From Naegleria lovaniensis (lineage: Eukaryota > Heterolobosea > Eutetramitea > Acrasida > Naegleriidae), in NCBI RefSeq assembly GCF_003324165.1, contig NW_025407852.1, positions 184,760 through 248,759 on the forward strand: a DNA stretch of 64,000 nt, in the 5' to 3' direction. Each line of letters opens with the position of its first letter. Positions within the stretch are counted from its first letter, which is position 1. Below, one piece after another: positions 33,650 to 44,478 of the stretch. The notes beneath the pieces are model-generated. The model made no database searches. It was not told the DNA's origin and worked only from the letters and a program-made list of their open reading frames with translations. The translations under genes and the position numbers were made by a program.

Positions 33650-34827
33650 ATGAGCGGTAAGTTAATCGGCACATTACATGAGATTTCGGATAATATTAAT
33701 ATTGCAAATACTCACATCAACTCAATACATTACTGATTGGCCATTACAGCTCAAAAGCAACTATCCACAAGTCAAAATTTCATCTTTGGAGGTCTGTCGG
33801 GCTGTTTAGCCACCGTTGTGATTCAGTATGTATTTTGTGTTGCAAAATCAACAACATGAGAACTCCGATGAAAATATTTTCTCGAATGTATGATCTTGTT
33901 GGTACTCATCATCAATATTATTAACTTGTACAGACCAACAGATTTTCTTAAAACAAGAATGCAGCTTCTCGGAGAAGGAAAGGAGCATCCCAGCCCAATT
34001 TTGTGAAGGTTGCAATGGAGATTGCTCAGAAGGAAGGCATCCCTACGTTTTATAGAGGATTGACTGCAGCCCTTTTTCGACAAATTACATATACCACGAC
34101 AAGACTAGGAGTATTTAATACATTGATCGATTATTTCACCACTTCAAAAACCATCACGGACGAGTCCGGAAAGACAAAGGTTACCACTGTCCAACCAAAT
34201 TTTGCTATCAAGATTGGATGTGGTATGGTGGGTGGAGCCATTGGTGCAGTGGTTGGAAATCCTGCTGACCTGTCACTTGTAAGAATGACCTCAGGTCGGT
34301 ATGGATACAAAAACGTTTTTGATGCACTCATTCAAGTTTCCAAGAATGAAGGAGTGTTAACATTATGGCGAGGTTGTAGCCCAACAGTAGTGAGAGCCAT
34401 CGTTTTGAATGCTGCTCAATTAGGAGTTTATGCTCAAGCCAAACAATCATTGTTAAGCATGGGAATTATCAAAAAAGATGGAGTAGGACTGCACGTTTCT
34501 GCATCTCTTATTGCTGGTTATGTTTGTACTGTGGTGAGTCTTCCTATTGACTTGACAAAGACACGATTGCAATCAATGCAACAAGGTCAGTCACAGGTAT
34601 ATTCTGGAGCTTTTGACGTTCTCACAAAAACAATCAAAGCTGAAGGAGTTATGAGTTTGTGGAAAGGTTTTTGGCCTTATTTTGCAAGACTTGGACCTCA
34701 GGTTTGTTATCAATTTTTTCTTGCATTTTCTTATTTCTCAAATAATTTTTTAATGAAATTAATTGTCAGACCATCCTTACTTGGACCTTCCTCGAACAAT
34801 TTAGAGAATATTTTGGGCAGTAACTGA
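33650..34827 (+). CDS. Mitochondrial carrier, oxoglutarate/malate type (one apparent frameshift)
   Basis: Three exons: 33650-33656 (only 7 nt: ATGAGCG), 33750-33825 and 33934-34827. The joins give MSAQKQLSTSQNFIFGG and VVIQPTDFLKTR, both in frame. Three carrier repeats are visible with signatures PTDFLKTRM, PADLSLVRM and PIDLTKTRL. The second-repeat block RYGYKNVFDALIQVSKNEG and the GVLTLWRGCSPTVVRAIVLNAAQLGVYAQAKQ that follows match the 2-oxoglutarate/malate carrier (SLC25A11) closely. It should exchange dicarboxylates across the inner mitochondrial membrane. The frame breaks near 33995-34002 (SPIL-stop versus VKVAMEIAQKEG); one missing A restores it. The start follows seven A residues. Confidence 0.88.
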
Positions 34828-35001
34828 ATATAATTCAAAATGTCTTTTGATTGGATTCTTTTTCGAAAAATTGTGGAATCTGGTTTTTTCGTTTGTGACA
34901 TTTCTTGTTTCTTTTAAACCTTGGTGTGACATTCATTGTATTTCTTCTTCCAAAAAAAAAATATCGCCACAATTCATCTGCAATAATTGACACCTTTGAG
35001 G

Positions 35002-36365
35002 ATGATTAGCACAATTTTAAAAGTCATTGCTTGTGTTCTGGTGATGTTCATGTGTAATGAATATTCCATAGGAGCAACACCAACATCGGAAGGGGTATTG
35101 CAGGTTCATGTAATTTCTCGACACTGTGATCGACTTCCAATTACTCCATTGAAAATTCCAAACGACCCTGTTGATTGGGTAAAGCTATCTAATTTACAAT
35201 TGGGAGATTTGACCGGACTTGGTCAAGAACAATGTAAAACCATGGGTGATATTATTCGGAAGAGATACTTGGAAGAAGGCTCATCATTTAAAATTATGGG
35301 CATTGATTCTACGTACAATTCCGAACAATTCTACTTTAGATCTACTGAAATTTATCGTACCCTGATGAGCATGTTCTCCATTTCAATGGGTCTATTCCCT
35401 CAAGGTACAGGGAAAGGGCGACTGTTAATTTTGAAAATTCAAAAGATCATGGACGAATGCAATTTGCTTTACCCAATGGAACACAAGCAATCCCAATTAG
35501 AACAGTTCAAGAGGATATGGATGCTTTATTGATTGGTTTTAGTTTTTGTAATACAGTGATTAGAAGAATGCAAGCTGTGCATACTTCAAAACAGGCCAGT
35601 ACATTCTTTTCAACAAATAGAGAACTCATTGATAAGATGTATAATGTCACGGGTTGGAATACTGGAGACGACACGATTGGAACATTATTTGATTTAATGA
35701 CTGTGCAGCGAGCTCATAACATGTTAAAGTTGAATTGGATCAATGAAAACTGGGACAAAGTCGATCAACTCAGAAATGATTTTCTGCTCATGCTCTACAA
35801 TTACGCGGTCATTGGAAAAGAAGGATCTAGTATACTCATTTCCACAATTTTGAACCAAATGACAGAACTGAAAAAGAAGTATGTTCACTATTCGGCACAT
35901 GACACAACATTGCAGAGTGTTACAGCCTCATTGAAATTGAATGATAAGGACTATCCTTATCTAGGTTATCAACCAAAATATGGAGCTCACCTAGCATTTG
36001 AGCTGCATCAAATGAATGATGGAACACGTGCAGTGCGTTTGGTTCATGGATCCCAATTCAACGATGCCAATTTCACCTCACTCACTCTCAAGTCATTGGG
36101 ATGTACCAGCGAATTCTGTCCTTTTGACACTTTCAAAAGACTAGCCACAGAACAATCTACCGTCTTTGACTGGTGTTCTGCTTGTGATAATTATGGACGT
36201 GACGTTTGTGCTGCTCAATTCTTGAAATCCAATGAATCCTCAACCATTGCTTTCTTAATTTCAACTCCAGTGCTAGCTCTTACAAATGCAATTACACTAA
36301 TCGTTGCTATTGTGTGCTGTGCTAGAGCACAATACAACAAGTCCAAATACACCCAAATCAACTAA
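35002..36365 (+). CDS. Histidine acid phosphatase, membrane-anchored (one apparent frameshift)
   Basis: I start at the ATG at 35002, not the TTG of the open frame. A signal peptide comes first (MISTILKVIACVLVMFMC). The catalytic motif is RHCDRLP, where the family has RHGxRxP, so Cys replaces Gly. The second catalytic motif is SAHDTT (HD). The product would be about 455 residues, normal for lysosomal-type acid phosphatases, and ends with a hydrophobic segment (TPVLALTNAITLIVAIVCC) and a short tail, indicating a type I membrane protein of lysosome or surface. Two open frames overlap at 35409-35418; inserting one G joins GTGERATVNFENSKDHGRMQ, which reads as family sequence. No intron. Confidence 0.85.
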
Positions 36366-36384
36366 GGCAATTTTGTTGAATATA

Positions 36385-38046
36385 TTACTCTAATTGTTGT
36401 TTACTCGCAGTATTTGTATCACCCAACAATCTATTAGCCTCCATGCTTACGGGTCGACTGTTACCATCTCCTCGTGACGAAAGCAAATTTTTGTAGTTTT
36501 CTTTCCACAAGTCTTTTTCTAAGGACTCTTTCCTTAAACGTTCCTCCAAGTCAAGAATTTTAGCTTTCAAAAATTCAATTTCCTCTTTAGATGTATTGCT
36601 ATTATCACGAAGTTGTGAGGTTGAGTTGTTTGTAAGAGAGTCCTTACAAGCAAGGTCATAATTCAACTTGGTGGCGTCTTCCTCACCGGAATTTAGGTTT
36701 GGATTCTTTAGTGGTTTAAGCGACGTTGATTTCAACGTGAACAGAGGAGTTTTCGAAGGAACAAATGATGGAAGTGGAGAAAAGCCAGTACTCGTCGAAA
36801 AGAAGCTTGAGCCATTTCCACTTGACAGAAAGCTTTTCTGTTTCAATGACTTTCTAGCACTTCTTGGCTCCGACTTGTCCAAACATGATACATCAAGAAG
36901 TACTGAGCTTGTTTGATTCAAAGTAGCTGAAGCTGACGACAGACCCGTACTTGAGGCCAAACTAACTGAGGGAGGTATGTCTTCCTCTTCGATAGAGTCT
37001 GCAATTTTTGCAATGTTATCAAGCATGTGACGATCCTCTTCCACATTTTCCTTATCGTCAACTATTAAAATCGAGGAAAGATTGAGATCAGTATTTTCTT
37101 TTTCATCAGCTTGTTTAACTCGATGATGTACTGTGTTAGATCCTGGAAGATATTTGTCAATCTTCAATAAATTACTAAAAGAAATAATGTTATCATTTCT
37201 CTTTGCAATCGATGATTGCTGTATGATGGGTGATGTTTCCTGTTGTTGTCTCATAATATTTTGAGAATTGGAAGGATTTGGCAGTCGATGATTGGTTACC
37301 TTCTTATTTGCAATGGTTTGTGTCGATTCACTGAATTTTCTCTTCTTATTCGATGCTGTTTCCAAATGACCTGTTGAGTCATCGCCGAAGTTGCTACTAC
37401 TTTTCTCGTATTATATTGAGACGATGATATACTTGTTAAGGGACCTCCACTAGCATATGATTTTCGGAGTGGCACTGATGATTTTGTTGGAAGATTGTTG
37501 TTGCCCTTACTCGTGGTTGTTGCCGTCATATGAGTACTAGTACTACTACCATCTCTATTCGTAATGATGGATTTCGTTCGTCGGTTCTTTCTCCAATTCT
37601 CTAATTCTTTCCTCCTTTGAATTTGTTTGAGAGTTGCCGAGTCTGTGGTTGATGAATGATGAGGATTGGTTGAAACTTTAGTAACGGAAGAGTGGATGAA
37701 GCCGTTGATAGTAATGTATGGTTACTACTACTATTACTGCTACTACCAGAGATAGAGGAATGATGGTTTGAGGAATGATGAGAGGAGAAGAGCCCAGTAT
37801 TTCTTCTTCTTCTTCATGTCTTTCTGAATGGTAAGGCTGATGATGAGATTGAAGGCTCAACAGAGGAGAGGAAGAAAGAGCTATTGTGGAAGGAGATGTG
37901 TTCGTTTCAATGTGATGATATGTATTACTAGTACCGAATATATTTTCGTGCTCTCTTGTTGGAGTGGAAGAGGATGGCTCGTTCGTCTCCTCTCCCGAAG
38001 GTGATGGTTGAATGGTAAGATTCTGCTCGGCCATGTTGCGTTGCAT
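36385..38046 (-). CDS. Low-complexity protein with C-terminal coiled coil (three apparent frameshifts)
   Basis: Three open frames at 38046-37678, around 37680-37300, and 37365-36385 look like one gene of about 550 codons. Coding character runs continuously if single bases are restored near 37796-37804, 37681-37688 and 37401-37406, all short homopolymers. The N-terminus (MAEQNLTIQPSPSGEE) follows a long A run. The middle carries a basic helix (ATLKQIQRRKELENWRKNRR) and Ser/Asn runs. The C-terminus has a KENTD-like and KENVEED stretch (possible KEN degrons) and an end coil (EIEFLKAKILDLEERLRKESLEKDL). KEN boxes and an E2F-like site upstream suggest a cell-cycle protein, but this is inference. 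No named domain. Confidence 0.65.
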
Positions 38047-38073
38047 TTTTTTTTAAATGTGAAAAACGGATGG

Positions 38074-38086
38074 TTTTGGCGGGAAA
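38074..38086 (+). promoter_or_regulatory. E2F-like site TTTTGGCGGGAAA
   Basis: The 13-mer matches the textbook E2F/DP consensus TTTSGCGSGAAA in full and lies 28 bp upstream of the ATG of the minus-strand gene at 38046. Position and match make it the best regulatory site in the window, though binding is not shown. Confidence 0.45.
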
Positions 38087-38182
38087 GGATGTTTCTTTTG
38101 CATTTTATGGACCTCTGTTCTTTCATTTGTTTTGATCCCAACAGCTCTCCGTACTCTGCAAATTGAACATTCATGTATTGTT

Positions 38183-41100
38183 TTATTGTACGGGTGTTTT
38201 TGGAGAAGTATATACATAATCTTGTTCTCCAGGAATAACCTTACTCAATTTTTTACCTTCCAATTCAGCTAACCATGGTGGTCTCGTTGATGTCATGGTT
38301 ACTGATGATCTATCACCACCAGGTGATACAGTAGTAGCATCTCTACGAACGAGTGTCTTCTTTCGTTCCTCAATGGTGTGAAGAAAATCTGAATTTTTCT
38401 TAATGATGGGAAGTGTGGGAACATATTCTTCGGTTAAATTTCGTGGACTCAATTGTGGATGTGAATGATGTTGAGGAGGAGGAGGATTGAGTGTTCCATC
38501 ATCGGTGACCTTGTCGAGAGAGGTGTTAGGGATTGTCGATGATTGCTACCACCCGATCGAAATGGAATATCACTTTGAAGAGATCGTCGATGATAATCAC
38601 TTTGAGAATCGTGGTGTGGAGTATTGACTGAGGAGCTACTACTACTGCTACTAATAATGGAATGAAGGTCATGAACCTTATCGTCTCCATTCAGAGTGGT
38701 CTTTCCTGCACTGAGAGAAGTCAACTTTTGTTTTGAGCTAAATACTTTGAGATCTTGTAATCCTCGCAATGGATTGAAACCTCTTGCTGAGCGAGGTGAT
38801 TTCAAAGTTCGATCTTCTTCTGACATGTTTGAAAAGTCACTGATAGATGTCGAACGAGTAATGTTACTATCACCAAATATTTGAGAATCAGTCGTTTCAC
38901 TTGACACAGTGGTTCGATCATCATTACTATCGTCATCCAAAGAGACACCAAATGTGGTTTCATCTTCTGCAGTTGCGTCACGAATCGTTGCATCTTTCTT
39001 GAAAATCTTAATGGTACATTTATCCTTGGGAGAGTAACACATGCAATAATCATTGTTTTCAAAATCGATAATGTACATGTTTTCCTCATTGACCACTTTT
39101 CTAACTTTGCTGTGAGTTAATCGGTGGCTCTCATTTCTTTTCCTGGAGCAGCATTGCAGCAAGTATTCTGATTGATTTTTTCAATCCATTCATTGCATGC
39201 AATGGCAGTAGGGCAGGCAATGACATAGGTCGCTTCCTCTGAAATGATTTCAAATGCTTGTTTGTTGTTCTCCAAATCGTAGAAAATCCAAGGATGTCTG
39301 AAGGTTGACATATTGAGCTCATTTTTCAAATAGACATGATTGGAATATTTTCCTTTCTTGGTAATTAGAATCAAATCACTTAGGAGATAGACGGTGCACT
39401 TGTTGGCTTTTTTAGCTTTCTTTCCTAGTGCATATTCTGATACTAGGAAATCTTCTCCTTCCAACACAAATGTTCTACTTGGTTTGATGAATGTACTTCC
39501 AATACTTTCCTCCAATTTCAGTATCGAAGAATTAATTTCTGTCATTTTCAATTGATTTTGAAGTACATTCATGGCACTATTTACATGAGAACTAACTTGT
39601 TTAGATAGCTCAGAAGCGTCGCATAGATTTTTGTAATCTGGATGCGATTCAGGTGTATGTTTCAGTAATTCATTAACCAAAAGGGTGTATCTCTGAAAGT
39701 AATAAAATGTTCACATTAAGCCACCAATGGAGTGAATAGTAAAAAAATAAGAATCGGTGACGGAACAAACATTTGAAAAGATGACATCATGTTAAATACT
39801 TACTGGTAAACGTTGAACCGGTTGAATCATGTATGAAAAGAATCCAACTTTCCCTTGTTTTCTAGCATTTCTTTCCATTTCCTATGTCGAGTGTCACACA
39901 AAAAGTTATAAATTTCAATGATTGTGAACAACACGAATCAATTCATTCTACTTACATTCATATAACTGTCAAAACTTGGATTCTCTTTCATCATGTCTTT
40001 CACTCTTGTTGCAATACTATTATAATTATTCACATAATCAGTATAAACCTTAAACATGGGTAGAGTTCTTTTGAAAAACAATCCAATGGATTTTGCTGGC
40101 TCATCCTGTGTTTCAAAACTGAGATCCAACATTTTCAATTGTTTTAAAAATCCTTCATTCACACTCTTAATCACTGTCATCTTGTCAAAAATATAGCTTA
40201 AATCTTTTTGTGTAATTACAGGCTTAACATGTTGTGTGGCACTTCCCAATGCTCGTAAAGGTTTAATGTAAAATCTCTCCAAGTGATTTAATCCCTCCAC
40301 ATAATTTTCTTCAGTTTTAATAATTTCAGCAATGACCTCCCAACGAAGTTCTTTTCTTTCAATTTCTTTTTCTTCTTCTGTTTTTACTTTCTTTCTAGGT
40401 GGAGGAGGTGGTGGCAATTTGGAAGGTACAGCCACACCTTCATCTTCATGAACCGATAAATTGTCGTCATCCATCGACTCTTCCGTATCTCTCTTCTGTT
40501 GTTGTTGTTGTTGTTGTTGTTGCGGAGAATTTTGAGAGCTCGTTGAGATACCCACACTGGGAGATGTCACTTGTTGTAAATTTAATTTTGGAAGAGAGGA
40601 TTTGTTGGTCAGTGGTGGTGGTGTTGTTGTTGTTGTTGAAGAGGTAGCAGCTACTGAATGAGTGACTTGTGGCGAGTCCTTTGTTTTTGAATCCAAAGGC
40701 CCATCCATAGTTGTAGTAGTAGTAGTACTAGTTGTAGTAGTAGTAGTAGTACTAGAGGTACCACTTGTGGTCAAATGAATAGATACCTTCTTAAGCTCTG
40801 TTAAATTTGGGTCACTACTTGCTTTGGATGGTTGTGGCACTCGATGCACAATGGTGACTGCTGGCTTATTTTCACTCTTCACTGTTGATTTCACATACAC
40901 ATTACCATCATGACCATTGGTAATGACTCCACTTCCAATATTCATTCCAGCGCTCATTCCAATATTTGTTGCAGAAATTATATTTTGTGAGATCATGTTG
41001 TTGTTGTTGGCAGAGTTCACAGTTGAGGACGAAGAAGAAGACGACGAATTTCCAATCGTTGTTTTCGATCGAAGATTTGCACGTGGTGGTAATGGAGGAG

Positions 41101-41440
41101 GAATTGAGCTGACCATACCACCAGATCGTTCTCTACCGACTCGAGAGGGAATGGTTGGAGGAGAAGTTCCTGTTGTTGTTGTTGTTGTTGGAGATTTGTC
41201 AGAAGAAGAAGAGGATTTTTGTTGTTGTGGTGATGTTGTTATTGGTAGAGTTGATTTTGTGGATGGTTTGGTGGATGAAGTTGTTGTTGATGAATGAGTG
41301 GGAGAGGTGTTGTTATTGGAAGAGGATGAATTGGTGGTTGTACTTGTTGTTGTTGTTGGAGGAGGAGGAAGGACGGAAAACATGGTGGTTTGATGTCTGC
41401 GAGGAGGTGGTGTTGGAGATGTTGTGCTTGGTGTTGACAT
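38183..41440 (-). CDS. Rho guanine nucleotide exchange factor, DH-PH (two apparent frameshifts)
   Basis: Three exons: 41440-39956, 39881-39804 (78 nt) and 39692-38183. The N-terminal 330 residues are low complexity (Thr, Ser, Pro, polyQ) and include proline-rich SH3-type ligand (PPPPPPRKK). The DH domain follows: ELRWEVIAEIIKTEENYVEGL (CR1) and, across the second and third exons, GFFSYMIQPVQRLPRYTLLVNELLKHT (CR3). The PH domain includes KCTVYLLSDLILITKKG and ends with a WIEKI helix. It should load GTP on Rho-family GTPases. After the PH domain about 330 residues are disordered. The frame slips near 39134-39142 and 38528-38533; restoring one A and one C makes one open frame ending at 38183. 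Confidence 0.87.
40498..40522. repeat. (GTT)n microsatellite coding polyglutamine
   Basis: Eight GTT units on the plus strand, read as a Gln run of the RhoGEF on the minus strand, in the disordered N-terminus. Likely length-variable between strains. Confidence 0.85.
40711..40754. repeat. Imperfect (AGT)n microsatellite coding polythreonine
   Basis: TTGTAGTAGT-type trinucleotide repeats with ACTAGT breaks, read on the minus strand as a Thr-rich run of the RhoGEF N-terminus. Confidence 0.75.
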
Positions 41441-42000
41441 TTTTATGGATCGAGTGTTTGAGTATATCAATCTATTTGTGTGAAATGTATGATGATGACA
41501 ATCAGGTGTATGGTAATTATTATTGAAATAATTTAAAAATTAATTCTTGCCCAAATGGAGATGATGGACAGGGTTTGACGATGAATATAAATTACAAAAT
41601 TCAACAAGGATGAAAGAGAAACAAAGGTAGGAGTTTGTTGATGTGTATGTTTCATAGACAGCAACGAAATCGTGATGCTGTCTTCGCAGTGAGAAAGCGT
41701 GTTTTTGACTGTTCGTTTGGTTGTTGTGGTCGGCAATCTAGCGCCTCCTGTCAGATCTTTTTGAATTTTTTATCTGTTGACATTTGACTGGAATTGAATT
41801 TTTGTAACAAGGCGCCAAAAACATAAGATTCACAGAGCTCTGCAGCACAAAGAACAAACAACGTTGAAAGTTGAACGTGTGAAACAATCTGTTCTCAAGC
41901 CTCACATTCACTTGTTCATTCAACTTTTTAAAAATTGCCATAAAAGTATGATACCATCACACATTCTCTCTGTATTAAAAAGAGCCTCAAAAACTTCAAA
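41441..42000. other. Divergent intergenic region with an E2F-like site
   Basis: This lies between the RhoGEF (minus) and the GTPase gene (plus). The sequence GGCGCCAAAA at 41811-41820 (reverse TTTTGGCGCC) is an E2F-like match. Two open frames of 67 codons on the minus strand (41533-41736 and 41738-41941) have no domain and I do not call them genes. Confidence 0.45.
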
Positions 42001-43271
42001 ATGAATTCTTCTGTTTTGCATGTCGTTGTAGTCGGGGACAGTCAAGTTGGCAAGACAAGCACTCTCCTGAATTTGCGAGAACGTTATTCAAAGACTCTCA
42101 TGCCCTTGTCCCGCAGTGAATGTATTCCATCGGTTTTGGATGCTTTTGAAATTAATTACCTTCCTAATAACAATAATAATTCTACCAATGGATCCTCCAC
42201 GCCCTCTCCTGTATGCATGGATTTCTTTGATAAAATTCTATTCATTGATACTCCTTCCGATGATGATCAAAGCCTTTACCGAAAAGAGCACTTTTACAAA
42301 GAGGGTCAAGTATTCGTGATTATGTTTGCTTTGGATCGGATATCATCATTTGAAAAGGTCCATGACTATTATTTGGAAATTAAGGAGGCTGTGATTACAA
42401 ATGTAACCATGATTCTTGTGGGTTGTAAATGCGACTTGACCGATCGGAGAGAAGTGACTTTATTTGAGGGACTTGAATTACAACGAAAAATTGGAGCTAA
42501 AGTGTATTTGGAAATTTCCAATGTGAGCGGAAAAAACTTGAACAGCCTTATTGATAATTGTGTGAAACTAGGAAGCAAGCTCTTAATGCAATCTCCAAAC
42601 TCTCCTTCGTCACAATTATCGGATCGCTCCCAAAGAGAGCTCATCAATGAGTCTCGTCCAAAGATATTACAAATAGTGAAGTGTCAACAGTAATTGAAGA
42701 GGTCTCTCCAATTCAATCTTCTCTTCATCATGTTCCTCATAATTTAAATTCAGATATGGTTGAACAAAATTGTAAAACAAGCATTGAGAACACACAACTT
42801 TCTCCACCTGTCATCCATACATCCAACACTCCTTTTCACAATTTACATCCCACTCATATGAAAGAGCACACGAACCACATGGGTCACCTTCCTCTTTTAA
42901 CACAACCTTCTGGAAGTCCAATAGTTGTCGAAAGAGAATTTCGATTCGGTATTGAGCTTCATCCAAAAATCTATGACGAAAACGACTCAGAGATTATGCT
43001 TTTCAAAAGAATCAATTTCAAGGTTAAGAAAGTGTTGAAACTGAAATTAGATGTTAATTTCAATCCATTATGTCACCTTAAAAAACACATCATTGAACGG
43101 TTTGGGCACGACAACCCCAATATTTATGCTCGTAAATCCGAAGAGCAATGGCTGAAAACCATCAAGCTTCAAATCTTTGAAAAGCGATTGGGAGATTATT
43201 ATGATTTAGAGGAGTGGGAGCAAGTGGTTTATCAACAAGATGAGCACATCAAAGTACTTGTGTTCTTTTAA
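42001..43271 (+). CDS. Divergent Ras/Rho-like GTPase with a C-terminal extension (one apparent frameshift)
   Basis: The N-terminal 220 residues are GTPase-like: VVVVGDSQVGKTSTLLNL (P-loop GxxxxGKT), FIDTPSDDD (DxxG absent; TP in place of TAG), MILVGCKCDL (G4, KxD), and LEISNVSGKNL (weak G5). An Asn/Ser insert sits in the switch region. The frame changes near 42658-42664; one A restored gives SRPKDITNSEVSTVIEE and joins the next open frame. The final 115 residues (FRFGIELHPKIYDEND to IKVLVFF) alternate strands and helices; a ubiquitin-like beta-grasp fold is a guess. Without frame repair these would be annotated as two genes overlapping by 13 bp. No CAAX box is seen. Confidence 0.75.
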
Positions 43272-43410
43272 CGGGTGGTTATTCTTCAACCTGCTCGAAC
43301 GTAAACTCCAGAATGCTGCGAAAATAGTTATTTTCTCAATCTCACCATTCATTCCTCATAAAAGGAACTTCAAATTCCAGTGAGAACCAAATCTTCAAAC
43401 AACAAAAAAA

Positions 43411-44093
43411 ATGTTATCATCAACAAGCTCACAACAACAATCGAAAGGAACAGTCCGATGTGGTAAATTAAACCACACTCCTGATCTTGAAGGATTCACC
43501 GTGATCAATTGCTGCTCAACATCTTCCGATAAGTTATACAAACAATTGTCACCCATGTTGTTAGGTCCATACGAATACCAAATGAATCCCGATCATGATT
43601 ATGCACTTGCAGAACCCAAGCATTCTAAAATTGAGAAAACCATTCAAGTACATAATTTGGAAAACTTTTGGCAATTTTCAAAGGTTTGGCAAGGAGAGGA
43701 AGAGTTGGATCCAGAGAGTGGTACAACGAGACCCAACAAGACATTCTTTGAACGAAGAATGGAAGGATGGAATGATAAAAAGCTCATCGATGGGTGAAAA
43801 AAGGTGAAAAGCCATTATATGCATGGTGGAAAGGCCAAAAATTGGATTACATGCAAGCAAGAAGAGCAATTTACTGTCCTCTCTACGCAGAGAAAGTAGT
43901 TCACACCGAAGGTTATAAAAAGTTGGAGAACTTATTGAAAAGAGGTGACAATTTATTAATTTTGGGATATGATGGATATGATTATCATGCAGAAGGAATG
44001 ACTTTGAATGATTGTTTTAATGATGTATCGAGACCATTTGGTCATGAATTAGTGTTATGTGGATTGTTGACAAATGACAGAGTTTGGGAATAA
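43411..44093 (+). CDS. Uncharacterised protein with WWKGQKLDYMQAR-type core (one apparent frameshift)
   Basis: Two open frames (43411-43797 and 43794-44093) join when one A is restored in the five-A run near 43775-43782, giving WNDKKAHRWVKKGEKPLYAWW and a protein of about 227 residues. The core is FTVINCCSTSS, ENFWQFSKVWQG, PLYAWWKGQKLDYMQARR, IYCPLYAEKV and LLILGYDGYDYH. The many conserved-looking aromatic residues suggest an enzyme or nucleotide-binding fold. I cannot name the family. No signal peptide, membrane segment or intron. The start follows seven A residues. Confidence 0.7.
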
Positions 44094-44478
44094 TAACTAT
44101 CAGAAAACCATACATACTGTCTTTGCAGTACTTTAATTGCTCCTTCTTTGAAGAACTGAGAATGAATCTCAATTCTTGGACACCACATTAAATTAGAGCG
44201 TTAATAAATTAGAGAATGAAACGAGCTCTGTATCTTGTACCTCATGGACTTTCGTTGTGAAATCTTCAAGTCCCATCTCCATTCTCTTTCTAATCAATCA
44301 ATTAACCATGACCACGTGTACAAGAACGCTCGGACATTAATTTTCCATCATTTTCAAAAGTCCATGCAAATTCCAATGAAATACACGTGTCCATCGATTT
44401 CAACCAATCAGAATCTGGTTTTGGCATATTTAAACTATTTACTCCGCAAGCTTTACTGATTCAGAACATCAAAAAAAA
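44094..44478. other. Intergenic region
   Basis: This contains the 3' end of the upstream gene and the promoter of the Zn2Cys6 gene. A 74-codon open frame at 44235-44459 shows no domain and no good start; I leave it out. Confidence 0.45.

Noticed and set aside
37678-37760. An intron instead of frameshifts in the gene at 36385-38046
   Set aside because: GTAGTA donors exist but no acceptor gives the right phase; restoring single bases gives continuous coding sequence.
41533-41941. Two minus-strand ORFs in the RhoGEF/GTPase gap
   Set aside because: No domain, and one overlaps the E2F-like site in the divergent promoter.
44235-44459. 74-codon plus-strand ORF
   Set aside because: Lies in the promoter gap before the Zn2Cys6 gene, no domain, poor start context.
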